In this document: positions 7,497 through 16,381 of the stretch, piece after piece
Numbering within the stretch: position 1 is the stretch's first letter
Layout of the letters: each line of letters starts with the position of its first letter
Assembly: GCA_016840515.1 (NCBI GenBank)
Contig: JAEOSF010000012.1
Coordinates: 1 to 64,000 of the forward strand
DNA: 64,000 nucleotides
Direction: 5' to 3'
From: Candidatus Borrarchaeum yapensis
GTDB taxonomy: Archaea; Asgardarchaeota; Sifarchaeia; Borrarchaeales; Borrarchaeaceae
The notes under the pieces: model-generated
The model's input: only the letters and a program-made list of their open reading frames with translations
Databases searched by the model: none
Told to the model about the DNA's origin: nothing
Program-made: the position numbers and the translations under genes

Positions 7497-8654
7497 TCAT
7501 TTATCATTATTTGAAGCAGTCCTTAATATCCTTTCAATTCTATCAATAACGTGTTGCCACCTATAATTCTCTACATTTTCTAAACTCTTTTCCACCAGTT
7601 TCTTATAGGTTTGTTTATCGTCAATAAGTCGCAAGATTTCATTTTTTAGCGAAACCTCGTTATTTGGTTCAAATACGACTCCTCCCAGGCCAATTGTTTC
7701 AGCAATTGCAGTACAATCTGAGCCAATAACTGGCGAACCACAAGCTTGAGCCTCTAAAATCGGTAACCCAAATCCTTCGTAGAGGCTTGGTATGACAAAA
7801 ATGTCACTTGCAGCATAATAGCTTGGCAATTCCTCCTCTGAAACGTGTCCTGCAAATATTACGATCTCAGATACATTCAATCGTTTTGCAAATGTTTCAA
7901 GGTTTTTTCGTTCCCTTCCACTCCCTACAATCATGGCTTTAATCTTTATATCTTTTCGTTCGTTTCTTATTAGGCTTAATGCCTTTAAAAACCATTGCAA
8001 TCCTTTATGTGCTTCTAAACGACCAACATACAGAAGTACCGTAGCATCTCTTATGTTTAAGCGATTTCTAACGTCATTTCCAGAAATAGAAGGATTAAAT
8101 CGAGTTAAATCGACACCATGAGGTATGATCTCACTGTTTATACGGTATCGTTGTCTTATTTCTTCTCTAATGTACTTGCTATGCACAATAATATAATCAA
8201 ATTGTATAAATGAAAGCCAAAATCGAAACATTGCATCGTATTTTAAAAGCGATAGTTTATCTATGCCTTTCTTATAGGCAGAAAATGTAAGACCATGATG
8301 GTCAAACACACAGGGTTTATTATACAACTGCTTAATAAGAAAAATCAAGAAGAAGTCCATAAATGAATGTGTTTCTACACAGAACACGTCATATTGACTT
8401 AAGAAGCTCAAAACTTCTTTAAGATAAGGAAGCAAAGAAATTTCATGGATAAGAGGCGTTCTTGAGACTATTTTTGGAAAAGGAAATACTTTATAATTTG
8501 CAAGACTCCTAACTGCCTGAGAATCGAACCAAGGACCTGTAACGAGTACGGTAACTTTATGACCTTTTTTTTCCAAACCCCACGCAATTCTCTTGATGTA
8601 GTCACCTCGGCTGTCAGGTGACTTAAAATAATGTGTTAAGATCGCTATTTTCAT
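7497..8654 (-). CDS. Glycosyltransferase family 4 (GT-B fold)
   Basis: A retaining sugar transferase using a nucleotide sugar, presumably acting at the inner face of the membrane on a lipid-linked glycan. The true start is probably ATG 8654 (MKIAILTHYF), where GGTGG precedes it; the track start at 8744 adds about 30 non-homologous residues and overlaps the next gene. From that start the protein has about 385 residues: an N-terminal acceptor-side Rossmann domain (about 1-175) and a C-terminal nucleotide-sugar domain with LLYVGRLEAHKG and the EX7E motif EGFGLPILE. It lies between polB and a membrane glycosyltransferase on the same strand. Donor and acceptor sugars cannot be read from sequence. 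Confidence 0.88.
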   Translation of the reverse strand: MKIAILTHYFKSPDSRGDYIKRIAWGLEKKGHKVTVLVTGPWFDSQAVRSLANYKVFPFPKIVSRTPLIHEISLLPYLKEVLSFLSQYDVFCVETHSFMDFFLIFLIKQLYNKPCVFDHHGLTFSAYKKGIDKLSLLKYDAMFRFWLSFIQFDYIIVHSKYIREEIRQRYRINSEIIPHGVDLTRFNPSISGNDVRNRLNIRDATVLLYVGRLEAHKGLQWFLKALSLIRNERKDIKIKAMIVGSGRERKNLETFAKRLNVSEIVIFAGHVSEEELPSYYAASDIFVIPSLYEGFGLPILEAQACGSPVIGSDCTAIAETIGLGGVVFEPNNEVSLKNEILRLIDDKQTYKKLVEKSLENVENYRWQHVIDRIERILRTASNNDK

Positions 8655-8700
8655 CTTAAACCACCGAAGAAGACTCTCGGAGAAGAATGGGGTAATTGAA

Positions 8701-10062
8701 TTAATATTTTTTGATGAGATTATGAATAAGAATGTCAGGTCCATTTCTTGCTAGGTCATTTACTTTTCCTGGAAGAATATATTCATGATTACCCACTAAT
8801 GGTGAAGTGAGTACCCCAGCAACTTGTGTAAATATACTAAATCCAAGTAATATGTAGAAGAGTATCCAGAAATACTTATTGGATGAAAATTTTTCTAGAG
8901 TTTTTCCCAACGGTAAAACAATCACTGGAAGAATATCTGTTAAATATCGTGGACCAAACGCATTACCAGGCCACCATGTGTATGCTGAATAGAACGACAA
9001 AATTACAAGAGAAATAAGAGCAAATAATATTGCTTCTTCTTTATTTGATTTAAAGAAATAATAAAATCCAGGAATTGACAAGATTAAAATTGGTGAGTAT
9101 ACAAATAAGCCACTTCCAGGACTGAACAGAAGACCATAACCACCGACTAATGGGTTTGTTGAAAATGTAGAAGATATTGATGAATAGTCATACAAAGGAT
9201 CATACTGATATCCCATTACTAATGGATCGTCAAAGCATAGAAAGTTGTAAAAAAACAGCAAAGAGAGTGCTGGTATTGTGCCGATAATCAAGTATATCAA
9301 AGTTTGAGGCTTTTGGGCTTTTATTATTAGATAGACTAAAATGGGTATACCCAACAAAATATTTGCCGTTCTTACTGTAATAGCTATACCTATCACAATG
9401 CCTGCAAGAAAATATCTATTTATTTTTCTATACCTTGTAGCTGAAATAACTAGATATAAGCCCAAAAAATTCAAGAACATCGACAATGAATGAGAATAAA
9501 AAGTTTTTCCATATACCCATGAGGTTGTGCCAAAAGCAAGCGTTATTGATGTTAAGAGGGAAGAGGTGGTATCAATTTCTAGCTCAATTAAAAGTTTATA
9601 AAGAAGATTGACAGCTAAAGCAGCAGAAATTGAACTGAGCATTGCCATAGGGATATAGGTAACTGAAAGATATGAAAAGGTCATTCCGAAAGAACGTAAC
9701 ACTATCCATATACCTTTTCCAATCAAAAAGAAGGGTATAGCTATAAAAGATTGACCGGGTGGTGTTTTGGCGTAATAATGTCCATCATAAGAAGCAATAC
9801 CCATTTTTAAATCTAATTTCCAAGGTGTGTACATTTCCATAGCCTGATCTATGTATAATGTGTTAAAGTCAGTGACTGATACAGTTAACAACCAGTAACT
9901 AGATTCATCAGGGGCATAGTAATGTGAAATTGAAAACGAATAAACTAAGAGAGTTAGAACAAATAATTTAAGTCTAGTCTTATCATACCAGACAAAACCC
10001 GAAATAAATCCAATAACGTCCTTTAAAGCATTATTGATTGATGAGCATTTCACTCTGATCAC
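8701..10062 (-). CDS. Polytopic membrane glycosyltransferase, GT39/ArnT-like
   Basis: A 453-residue protein with about ten hydrophobic segments. An acidic pair in YAPDESSYW lies at 49-57 after the first membrane helix, and DGHYYAKTPPGQSF at 93-106 is a pattern shared by GT39-like and other GT-C enzymes, which transfer sugars from polyprenyl-phosphate donors on the outer face of the membrane. The start is GTG 10062 or GTG 10053; GTGATCAGA lies just before the latter. The gene ends 46 bases before the GT4 gene and diverges from the next GT39-like gene across about 51 bases. Its sugar donor is unknown. Confidence 0.75.
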   Translation of the reverse strand: MIRVKCSSINNALKDVIGFISGFVWYDKTRLKLFVLTLLVYSFSISHYYAPDESSYWLLTVSVTDFNTLYIDQAMEMYTPWKLDLKMGIASYDGHYYAKTPPGQSFIAIPFFLIGKGIWIVLRSFGMTFSYLSVTYIPMAMLSSISAALAVNLLYKLLIELEIDTTSSLLTSITLAFGTTSWVYGKTFYSHSLSMFLNFLGLYLVISATRYRKINRYFLAGIVIGIAITVRTANILLGIPILVYLIIKAQKPQTLIYLIIGTIPALSLLFFYNFLCFDDPLVMGYQYDPLYDYSSISSTFSTNPLVGGYGLLFSPGSGLFVYSPILILSIPGFYYFFKSNKEEAILFALISLVILSFYSAYTWWPGNAFGPRYLTDILPVIVLPLGKTLEKFSSNKYFWILFYILLGFSIFTQVAGVLTSPLVGNHEYILPGKVNDLARNGPDILIHNLIKKY

Positions 10063-10113
10063 ACTATATCTTTCTTATAACTTACTTTCTCATTGTGGTA
10101 AAGAGGTAGTTTC

Positions 10114-11739
10114 ATGTCTAAACTATGGCGATCTAACACGTTTAGATTCTTTTTACTGTTTTGTATTTCTGTTCTTATTAGAGTTATTCCTATGCGCAAA
10201 TGGGTTTATGGACTAGACGAGGCATTTTACCTAATTGACACTTCTTTTATATTTGGTGAAATAACGCCAGGTGCTGGATCTAAGCCAGGTTATGCCTTTA
10301 TGCTGGGCATAATTTTCATAATTCTCAATACGCAGCACCCTTTTTTTATAAGGTTACTTACGGTAATCTTCACGAGTTTTTTACCCTTTGTTGGCTATTC
10401 TTTTGGCAAGAAATTGGGAGGCGAAAAGATCGGATGGTTAACTGGACTTTTCTTGGTATTTCATCATAAGATTTTTGATTTTTCCTATTGGATCATGACA
10501 GACATTCCATTCACGTTTCTCACATTTCTTTCTATATATTTTATCCTCTTAAATTTTGAGAAATTGGAGAATTCTGAAAGTAATAAGCGGTTCCCTTTCA
10601 TTGCGGGTATACTTTGTGGTCTTTCAGATTTAGTTCGACAAGCAGGGATCTATCTAATCCTCTTGACAATTCTATTGTATTTTCTAACAAAGGGTATAAA
10701 CTTGAGACAGAAATTCGATAATGCTATTAGATTTTTTGTGGGAGTAACAAGTATGCTGTTGCCTTGGTTTCTCTGGAGCTACATTCATCTTGGTGTCTTA
10801 GATCCTACTTTGGAATATGTTGCTACTACTCCCTCCCCAACTTATATAACTTTATTTTCGCGTCTTCTTTATTATGTCGTACAAATACCAGGGATGGTAT
10901 TAGGTTTCCATTTAATTAACCAGTACCAAGTTACTTTTTCTGCAATTATCATTTCAATAGGTGTCTGCCTAATAATAATAATTGGTTTGGTAAATGGATA
11001 TTCCCAGAATAAATTACTTACGAGAATTACTATACTCTCAACACTTCTCTTGCTCATATTTTTGTTAATTTTAGAATACCAAGTGACGCGATACTTTTAT
11101 CCGATTATACCCTTGTTAGCACCATTTTTGTTTATTGGACTATTTAAAACTAAGGATATTATGATATCTGCTATAAAATATATCTCCAATCGTTCTACTA
11201 TATGTTTTAAAAAGAAGGGTTTATTCTCGTTTCATGGAAAATTTCATCTTCTCATAAACTTGATGTTTATTGCAGCGATATTATTGCCAAATATTGTAGC
11301 AGATACATTAGCAAACAAGAATTATTTATCGACTGATGACATGGTTGTTACATCTCCATTATGGAGAGCATATATTGAAGCTGCTCTTTGGGTTAAAGAG
11401 ACTAGTGATCCACAAGATAAAGTGATTACCTTTAAAAACTTTGATTTTGAATATTATTCGCAACGAAAGTGTATCGCACCGTCTCAACAAATATATAGTG
11501 AATACTTTAGAAACAATAAACAAGCATACGTCACGGAATTAATGAGTTATATGTACGCAAACAACATAACTCATGTCGTTATTGGGCCTTTTGGATATAC
11601 AGATAATCTCCTCTTTTGGCTTTCAGACCCTAATACAGCACCTTCTTATGTGGAAGCAATATACTTAAGAAATTCGCCCAAAGTAATAATATATTTGATA
11701 CAATGGTCCACATTTATGACAACATCTCCTTTTGCTTAA
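10114..11739 (+). CDS. Membrane glycosyltransferase, PMT_2/GT39-like
   Basis: A 541-residue polytopic protein. The catalytic-type acidic pair is in YGLDEAFYLID at 32-42 in the first outer loop, followed by GSKPGYAFMLG, the Pro/Gly helix entry typical of the family. About eleven hydrophobic segments follow, with a soluble C-terminal tail (about 410-541) that contains a WVKETSDPQDKVITF block of the sort seen after the membrane part of archaeal GT-C enzymes. AAAGAGGTAG precedes the ATG at 10114. It is transcribed divergently from the previous membrane glycosyltransferase, so the short spacer should contain two promoters. It probably transfers a sugar from a polyprenyl carrier outside the cell. 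Confidence 0.75.
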   Translation: MSKLWRSNTFRFFLLFCISVLIRVIPMRKWVYGLDEAFYLIDTSFIFGEITPGAGSKPGYAFMLGIIFIILNTQHPFFIRLLTVIFTSFLPFVGYSFGKKLGGEKIGWLTGLFLVFHHKIFDFSYWIMTDIPFTFLTFLSIYFILLNFEKLENSESNKRFPFIAGILCGLSDLVRQAGIYLILLTILLYFLTKGINLRQKFDNAIRFFVGVTSMLLPWFLWSYIHLGVLDPTLEYVATTPSPTYITLFSRLLYYVVQIPGMVLGFHLINQYQVTFSAIIISIGVCLIIIIGLVNGYSQNKLLTRITILSTLLLLIFLLILEYQVTRYFYPIIPLLAPFLFIGLFKTKDIMISAIKYISNRSTICFKKKGLFSFHGKFHLLINLMFIAAILLPNIVADTLANKNYLSTDDMVVTSPLWRAYIEAALWVKETSDPQDKVITFKNFDFEYYSQRKCIAPSQQIYSEYFRNNKQAYVTELMSYMYANNITHVVIGPFGYTDNLLFWLSDPNTAPSYVEAIYLRNSPKVIIYLIQWSTFMTTSPFA

Positions 11740-11817
11740 TTGTGGTTCTTTGAGAAACAATGTGCCTTTTCGGACAGATAGTTGAATTTGTGTTAAAGAT
11801 TTTACAAAGTTAGATTA

Positions 11818-11853
11818 GTGAACTACCACCCAACAAGTTGAGGGGTCTTCTTG
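11818..11853 (+). repeat. Dispersed hairpin element R1, TnpB/IS605 right-end-like remnant
   Basis: The stretch begins GTGAACTACC, forms an imperfect hairpin (CCCAAC against GTTGAGGG), and ends GGGGTCTTCTTG. The 24 bases 11830-11853 are identical to 56605-56628. Weaker similarity to the copy at 40403 continues about 20 bases further, to GATAAAATGG. The arrangement of ACTACC, hairpin and CTTCTTG is what I know from right ends of archaeal IS605/TnpB-type elements. No tnpB gene remains nearby. It lies in the 249-base gap between two membrane-protein genes; the rest of that gap shows no gene. Confidence 0.6.
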
Positions 11854-11988
11854 AGGAGAAAAGATAAAATGGCTTGAGAAACAATGGACGAACTCACATA
11901 GTGTATTAAAGATGCATTATGAAATTTGTATAGAGTGAAAGTAATCTATGTATCTTAGTTTAACAAAAAAGATTATCTCTGTAGAAAC

Positions 11989-14358
11989 TTGAAAAAAAGT
12001 AAGATTGGAGTTCAGCAATTTATGCGTGGTGCCCTTTTCGGATTAGGTATTCTTAGTTTCTCACAAATTTTATTAATCCTTTGGCGATATGAACTTTTCT
12101 CCATTCCTTTTGTTTACCCTATCATTTTGATCTGTTCAGCTGTTATTATACTGGTGGTTTCTGAATTATTATGGCACGATGTAACAGCCTTCTTTGAATT
12201 AGTAACCACTTCTCACAGATATGCACTGGGTTTCATCATTCTTATTGCCATGTTAGCGAATCTTACTTTTATAGGTCCAGGCTATATCCATGCAGACGGT
12301 ATTACTCATGCGTTTAAGGTATGGTATCTCAGGAAGGCATGGCTAAATGGCAGTTTTTATCCACTTTGGTGTCCATATTGGTATTCAGGATATCCATTCC
12401 TGGAATTTTATGGTCCTTTATTTTATGTCTTCGCAGCTTTACTTTCCTTAGGTTCAGATTGGATGTTTGGCTCTAAACTGGCTCTGTATCTGGCATGTAT
12501 AATGTCTCCCCTCGCCATGTACGGGCTTATATATGTCATTACTCAAGATAGACTTGGAGGAATAGTGGGAGGGGTAGCCTATACCCTTACCTACTATAAA
12601 TTTCCTCTATTAACGAAGTATGGACATCTTGCCAGCAGTTTGGTGTTGATTTTTCTTCCTTTATTATTCTTATCTTTTGAATTAGCCATTAGAAAAGAAA
12701 AACAAGTGTATGCGATATTAGCAGGTTTTTGTTGGGCTGGGGTATTCCTTTCTCATCAAGGAGCTGGATATATGGTCTCTCTTTTGGTATTTTTTTATTT
12801 TCTATTTTCCTGTGCTATTAAGTTCAAATTTGAAAATATCTACTTAATCGGTCGCATTTGCTTAATTTCAACAGTCGTAGCATTAGGCTTGTCTTCCTTC
12901 TTCATTATACCTTACTTTGTAGATGGTATTGGAGCAAATACAAGAATCTTTGATTCACATTGGCTAGGATATCCTATATCTCTACCCTTAATTCTGACAA
13001 GAGATTTTGTAAACGTTTATCAACCGTTTCCTGTATATATTGGGGATTCTATATTGGGAATAGCTTTTGCAGCGATATTTCTGCGTAGAACTCGGTCAAC
13101 CATCGTATATACTGCATTGTTGCTTTTTTCGTTCTTTCTTGTAATCGGATCAGAACTTCCATTCTATACGGCAATTCCTTTTATTGTCAGTCTTGAATAT
13201 CCGTATCGATTCCTCATACTAGTTAGTTTTGTGGCATCAGTATTGTCTGGCATTGCAATTTCATCAATAAAGAATATACAAAAACCATTTTCAGGGTATC
13301 TTATGAAACTTAAGTCGAATCCAAGAATTCAAAAAAGGATAATCGTAATATTGATGGTCATCATAATCATTGATCTATGGCCAGGAACCTTAGTTTCCAA
13401 AAACAGACCTTTGGATTGGTTAGTTGATGATGAATGGTTAGGTGCCTATAATTGGCTTGATACACAGACTGGTTACCATAAAATCATGAGATTTGGGGAT
13501 TCTGGACCCAGTTATGTAGTTTCTTCTTCTATTATTGGAAATACATTCGACACCGCAGGCTACTTTAGACAATCTACGAATAAAGACTATGGTGAGTTTA
13601 CCTCCATGTTTAAGGGAGAAATAAGATCATTGAATAATGCCCCTAAAAAAGGGCTTCTAACTCCTCTTCAACTTTTAGGAGTTAAATATGTGCTTTTAGA
13701 TACCTCCAAAAATTATGCTACGCACTTAACCAAATCATCTGAATTAGAAGTAGTGCATACTTCCGGCAAGGTAACTATTTTGGAATATAGTGGATACACT
13801 TCCCCGATCATAATTTCTCAGTCTGCAGCGCTTGTTGGAGGCGAAAACGAAATCGATACTTTCTATGATTATGTAACAAATCCAGATTATGATCCTTCAA
13901 AAATGATTTTTCTCAAAGAAGATCAGTATTATAACGACATTGAGACCCCTCTCCAATCTTTTGAGGACTCAATAGAGTATGACGACAGTTTTATGTCACA
14001 AATTATTGATTTAGAGGTGAGAGAAGACACTATCTTGACAAATATATTTGTTTCTGCATCTTCTTTTGTATTTTTCAGTTTTAATTTCTTCCCTGGCTGG
14101 CATGCTTTAGTTGATGGAAAAGAAAGTAAAATCCTAATTGCGGAACCCTTTTTTATGTGTATATATCTTAACGAAGGCGGAACGCATAATATCTCGCTTA
14201 AGTACCAGCTTAATACACCTAAAACAGTAGGATTACTAATTACACTGAGTACATTATTTGTAGCACTCTTTGTTACGTTTTGGTCATATAAACAGAAAAT
14301 CAAAGAGATAATAGAACAGAGTTTATTGAGCAAATACAGAGGATGGAGAACTAAATGA
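11989..14358 (+). CDS. Large membrane protein, PTPS-related (PF10131-like), YfhO-like C-terminus
   Basis: A 789-residue polytopic protein. The block HADGITHAF (101-109), then WLNGSFYPLWCPYWYSGYP (118-136) and EFYGPLFYVFA (139-149), is the hallmark of the membrane family named 6-pyruvoyl-tetrahydropterin synthase related, whose members lie in archaeal surface-glycan loci and are thought to be GT-C-like. About twelve membrane segments lead to a long outer domain (about 470-750), including FNFFPGWHALVDGKE, close to the C-terminal pattern of YfhO-type glycosyltransferases, and a last membrane helix. The TTG start at 11989 has no clear ribosome binding site; ATG 12022, with GGAG 11 bases before it, is an alternative. 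Its ATGA stop overlaps the next start, so the two are translationally coupled. Confidence 0.72.
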   Translation: MKKSKIGVQQFMRGALFGLGILSFSQILLILWRYELFSIPFVYPIILICSAVIILVVSELLWHDVTAFFELVTTSHRYALGFIILIAMLANLTFIGPGYIHADGITHAFKVWYLRKAWLNGSFYPLWCPYWYSGYPFLEFYGPLFYVFAALLSLGSDWMFGSKLALYLACIMSPLAMYGLIYVITQDRLGGIVGGVAYTLTYYKFPLLTKYGHLASSLVLIFLPLLFLSFELAIRKEKQVYAILAGFCWAGVFLSHQGAGYMVSLLVFFYFLFSCAIKFKFENIYLIGRICLISTVVALGLSSFFIIPYFVDGIGANTRIFDSHWLGYPISLPLILTRDFVNVYQPFPVYIGDSILGIAFAAIFLRRTRSTIVYTALLLFSFFLVIGSELPFYTAIPFIVSLEYPYRFLILVSFVASVLSGIAISSIKNIQKPFSGYLMKLKSNPRIQKRIIVILMVIIIIDLWPGTLVSKNRPLDWLVDDEWLGAYNWLDTQTGYHKIMRFGDSGPSYVVSSSIIGNTFDTAGYFRQSTNKDYGEFTSMFKGEIRSLNNAPKKGLLTPLQLLGVKYVLLDTSKNYATHLTKSSELEVVHTSGKVTILEYSGYTSPIIISQSAALVGGENEIDTFYDYVTNPDYDPSKMIFLKEDQYYNDIETPLQSFEDSIEYDDSFMSQIIDLEVREDTILTNIFVSASSFVFFSFNFFPGWHALVDGKESKILIAEPFFMCIYLNEGGTHNISLKYQLNTPKTVGLLITLSTLFVALFVTFWSYKQKIKEIIEQSLLSKYRGWRTK

Positions 14359-15434
14359 CCAAAGCACAAAAAAAAGTGTTAAAACTCCTTACGCCAGGTT
14401 TTATTACACCTCATAAGGGGGTTCATTTAGTCTTTGACGCTATTGATGGGCTCAATGACGTGGAATATATTGTTGCAGGTTCAATTAGAACTGATTCACG
14501 TGTTCATAAGGCATACTTGACAAAAATAAAAGAAAACGCTCCTTGTAATGTGAAAATAATTGAAAAATTCTTTTCGAAAGATGAGTTTCTTGAAATAATT
14601 GCAGATAGCGATATAGTTATTTTACCTTATTTAGATGTATCTCAAAGTGGCTCTGGAATTCTCCATTTATCATTAGGTCTTGGAAAGCCGATTATTGCCT
14701 CAAAAATTGGCGAATTCGTAGAATTATTAAGAGGAAACGCGTTATTGGTCGATCCTTACGATAAAATTGCATTAAGAAACGCTATTCTTAAAATGAAGAA
14801 TAGCAAATTGAAGAAGTTTTATGAATCTCGTACAAAAGAATTAGCCTCTAAAACATCATGGGGCAACATTGCTAATGAACATCTCAAAATATATCGCAAT
14901 CTGCTAAAAACATATCATCCTTCACACATAGCGATAGTTAGTACTTTTGGGGAACGTTGTGGCATAGGCGAATATGCATCATTCTTGGCAAACTCGTTAG
15001 AAAATCAACAACTGAAAGTTCTGCGGATTAAGCTTAAGAAGAACTGGAGTTTTGGCATCGCTTTAGTGAAAATTGTTGACCGGTACCATCCCCAACTTGT
15101 GCACATACAGTTTGAATATGGTTTATTCAAATGTTTCCCATTTCTCCAGATAGGCTCTTCTATCTTACTCTTCTATTTCCTCTCAAAATTATTTAACGTT
15201 AAAACAATAACAACAATGCACACTGTTTATAACCCTCATTATCTCTGGAAAAAAAAGTGGAAGAATATATTCTCAAGAGTTGCAGGAACGTTCTTGCGAG
15301 TATTTCTTGTGAAATTAATAACAGTAATGTCAAATCGAATTATAGTACATACAAATGAATCTAAAAAGGCGCTTTCAAACGACGAGAAAACGTTTGTAGT
15401 GCGTCATGGCACATTGATTAAAAGGCACAAATAA
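14355..15434 (+). CDS. Glycosyltransferase with swapped GT-B domain order (C-half then N-half)
   Basis: This 359-residue ORF reads like a GT4 enzyme cut and rejoined. Residues 1-185 match the C-terminal nucleotide-sugar domain: LLTPGFITPHKGVHL (11-25), DIVILPYLDVSQSG (86-99), GKPIIASKIGE (110-120), then the closing helix ending SWGNIANEHLKIY. Residues 191-359 match an N-terminal acceptor domain: HIAIVSTFGERCGIGEYASF (191-210), HPQLVHIQFEYG, TTMHTVYNPH, NRIIVHTNESKKAL and the linker-like VVRHGT, after which the ORF stops. The usual EX7E acid is missing; SGSGILHLSLG replaces it. Overlap ATGA with the preceding gene and 13 bases to the next argue against missing flanks. It is either a real circular permutation or a fusion of two truncated neighbours. 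Activity is uncertain. Confidence 0.75.
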   Translation: MTKAQKKVLKLLTPGFITPHKGVHLVFDAIDGLNDVEYIVAGSIRTDSRVHKAYLTKIKENAPCNVKIIEKFFSKDEFLEIIADSDIVILPYLDVSQSGSGILHLSLGLGKPIIASKIGEFVELLRGNALLVDPYDKIALRNAILKMKNSKLKKFYESRTKELASKTSWGNIANEHLKIYRNLLKTYHPSHIAIVSTFGERCGIGEYASFLANSLENQQLKVLRIKLKKNWSFGIALVKIVDRYHPQLVHIQFEYGLFKCFPFLQIGSSILLFYFLSKLFNVKTITTMHTVYNPHYLWKKKWKNIFSRVAGTFLRVFLVKLITVMSNRIIVHTNESKKALSNDEKTFVVRHGTLIKRHK

Positions 15435-15447
15435 GGTAGAGCGAGAA

Positions 15448-16323
15448 ATGGATGCTTCTATAGTTATTTCAACTTATGGGAGGGAAATAGACGTAGTAGA
15501 TTGTATTAACAGCCTTCTTAATCTCAACAAGCATAATTTTGAGATTATTGTTATTGAGTCATCCCCCAACGTGTTAACAGCGCTTGATTTAAAAAAAAGA
15601 TATAAGGATAATTCATTAGTAAGAATAATTCATTCTAAAATTCCCATAGGTCTGTCCAGAGCCAGAAATATCGGTATTCTCCTTGCTAAGAATGATATTG
15701 TGGTTTTTATTGATGACGATTGTGTTGCCTGTCCTAATTGGCTTCAAAGTCTTTTAAATGGATTTAGTACTAAAAAAACAGGCATTGTTGGGGGTCGATC
15801 AATCCCGCTTTTCTTAACTGAACGCGTTCCTCGATGGTTAGATGATCGATTGACTCCAGCAATAGGAATTTCACATTTTTCAAATAAAAGGCAAAAAGTT
15901 GAATATGTACTTGGCTGCAATTTTGCAGTCCGAAAGGAATTATTCAATGAAATGAATTTGTTTAGAGAAGATTTAGGTCGTAGAGGAAAACTTCTTCTAT
16001 CAAACGAAGAGGTCGAGTTTTGTAAGAGGGTTAAGGAAACAGGTTATCTCGTTATTTACACGCCCAAAGCTGTGGTGAGACATAAGGTATACCCTACAAG
16101 GTTGAACAGAAGTTACTTTTTCAAACGATTTTTCTATGGAGGTTTGAGTGAGGGCATAATGCATACTTTTGGCATTAGAAAACTGTTTTTTGTAGCGAAA
16201 GAATTGCTGAAAAATATAATATATTTCTTTAGAAATGCCAATATGTTTTCCTTGTGTTCAATTTTTGAAAAGTTAGGTCTATTTGTAAGTATTCTCTATA
16301 TACCCAAAAGTGGTACATCTTAA
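15448..16323 (+). CDS. Glycosyltransferase family 2 (GT-A fold)
   Basis: A 291-residue inverting-type transferase. It opens with the canonical strand ASIVISTYGRE, then FEIIVIESSPN, and has the metal-binding FIDDDCV motif near residue 90. GLSRARNIGI precedes it and the acceptor-side block NEEVEFCKRVKETGY lies at about 189-203. A C-terminal hydrophobic stretch may attach it to the membrane. AAGGTAGAGCG precedes the ATG. It sits 13 bases after the domain-swapped glycosyltransferase and is part of the same operon. Sugar specificity is not evident. Confidence 0.88.
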   Translation: MDASIVISTYGREIDVVDCINSLLNLNKHNFEIIVIESSPNVLTALDLKKRYKDNSLVRIIHSKIPIGLSRARNIGILLAKNDIVVFIDDDCVACPNWLQSLLNGFSTKKTGIVGGRSIPLFLTERVPRWLDDRLTPAIGISHFSNKRQKVEYVLGCNFAVRKELFNEMNLFREDLGRRGKLLLSNEEVEFCKRVKETGYLVIYTPKAVVRHKVYPTRLNRSYFFKRFFYGGLSEGIMHTFGIRKLFFVAKELLKNIIYFFRNANMFSLCSIFEKLGLFVSILYIPKSGTS

Positions 16324-16381
16324 ACAGGTCTGATCTCATAAAGGACTATAAAAGAAAGAGTTGTTGGAGTTCTACAGCGCA

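Noticed and set aside
7460-7510. Apparent 11-base overlap between the GT4 and polB genes in the ORF track
   Set aside because: The GAGGAG site six bases before ATG 7462 shows that polB starts later, so the genes do not overlap.
11851-11877. An eight-codon ORF (TTG to TGA) after the GAGGGG of element R1, as a possible leader peptide
   Set aside because: It is better explained as part of the decayed element; the same position in R3 closes after two codons, so no peptide is conserved.
13640-13665. A GCCCCTAAAAAAGGGCTTCT stretch that looks like another hairpin-CTTCT element
   Set aside because: It lies inside the 789-residue membrane-protein gene and encodes a natural in-frame segment; it lacks the ACTACC lead and the TTG tail.
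11989-14358. The large membrane proteins as AglB/STT3 oligosaccharyltransferases
   Set aside because: No WWDYG-like motif and no matching DK or MI motif were found in any of them.
13929-14369. 146-residue minus-strand ORF
   Set aside because: It is a reverse shadow of the PTPS-related membrane-protein gene, with no ribosome binding site or recognisable domain.
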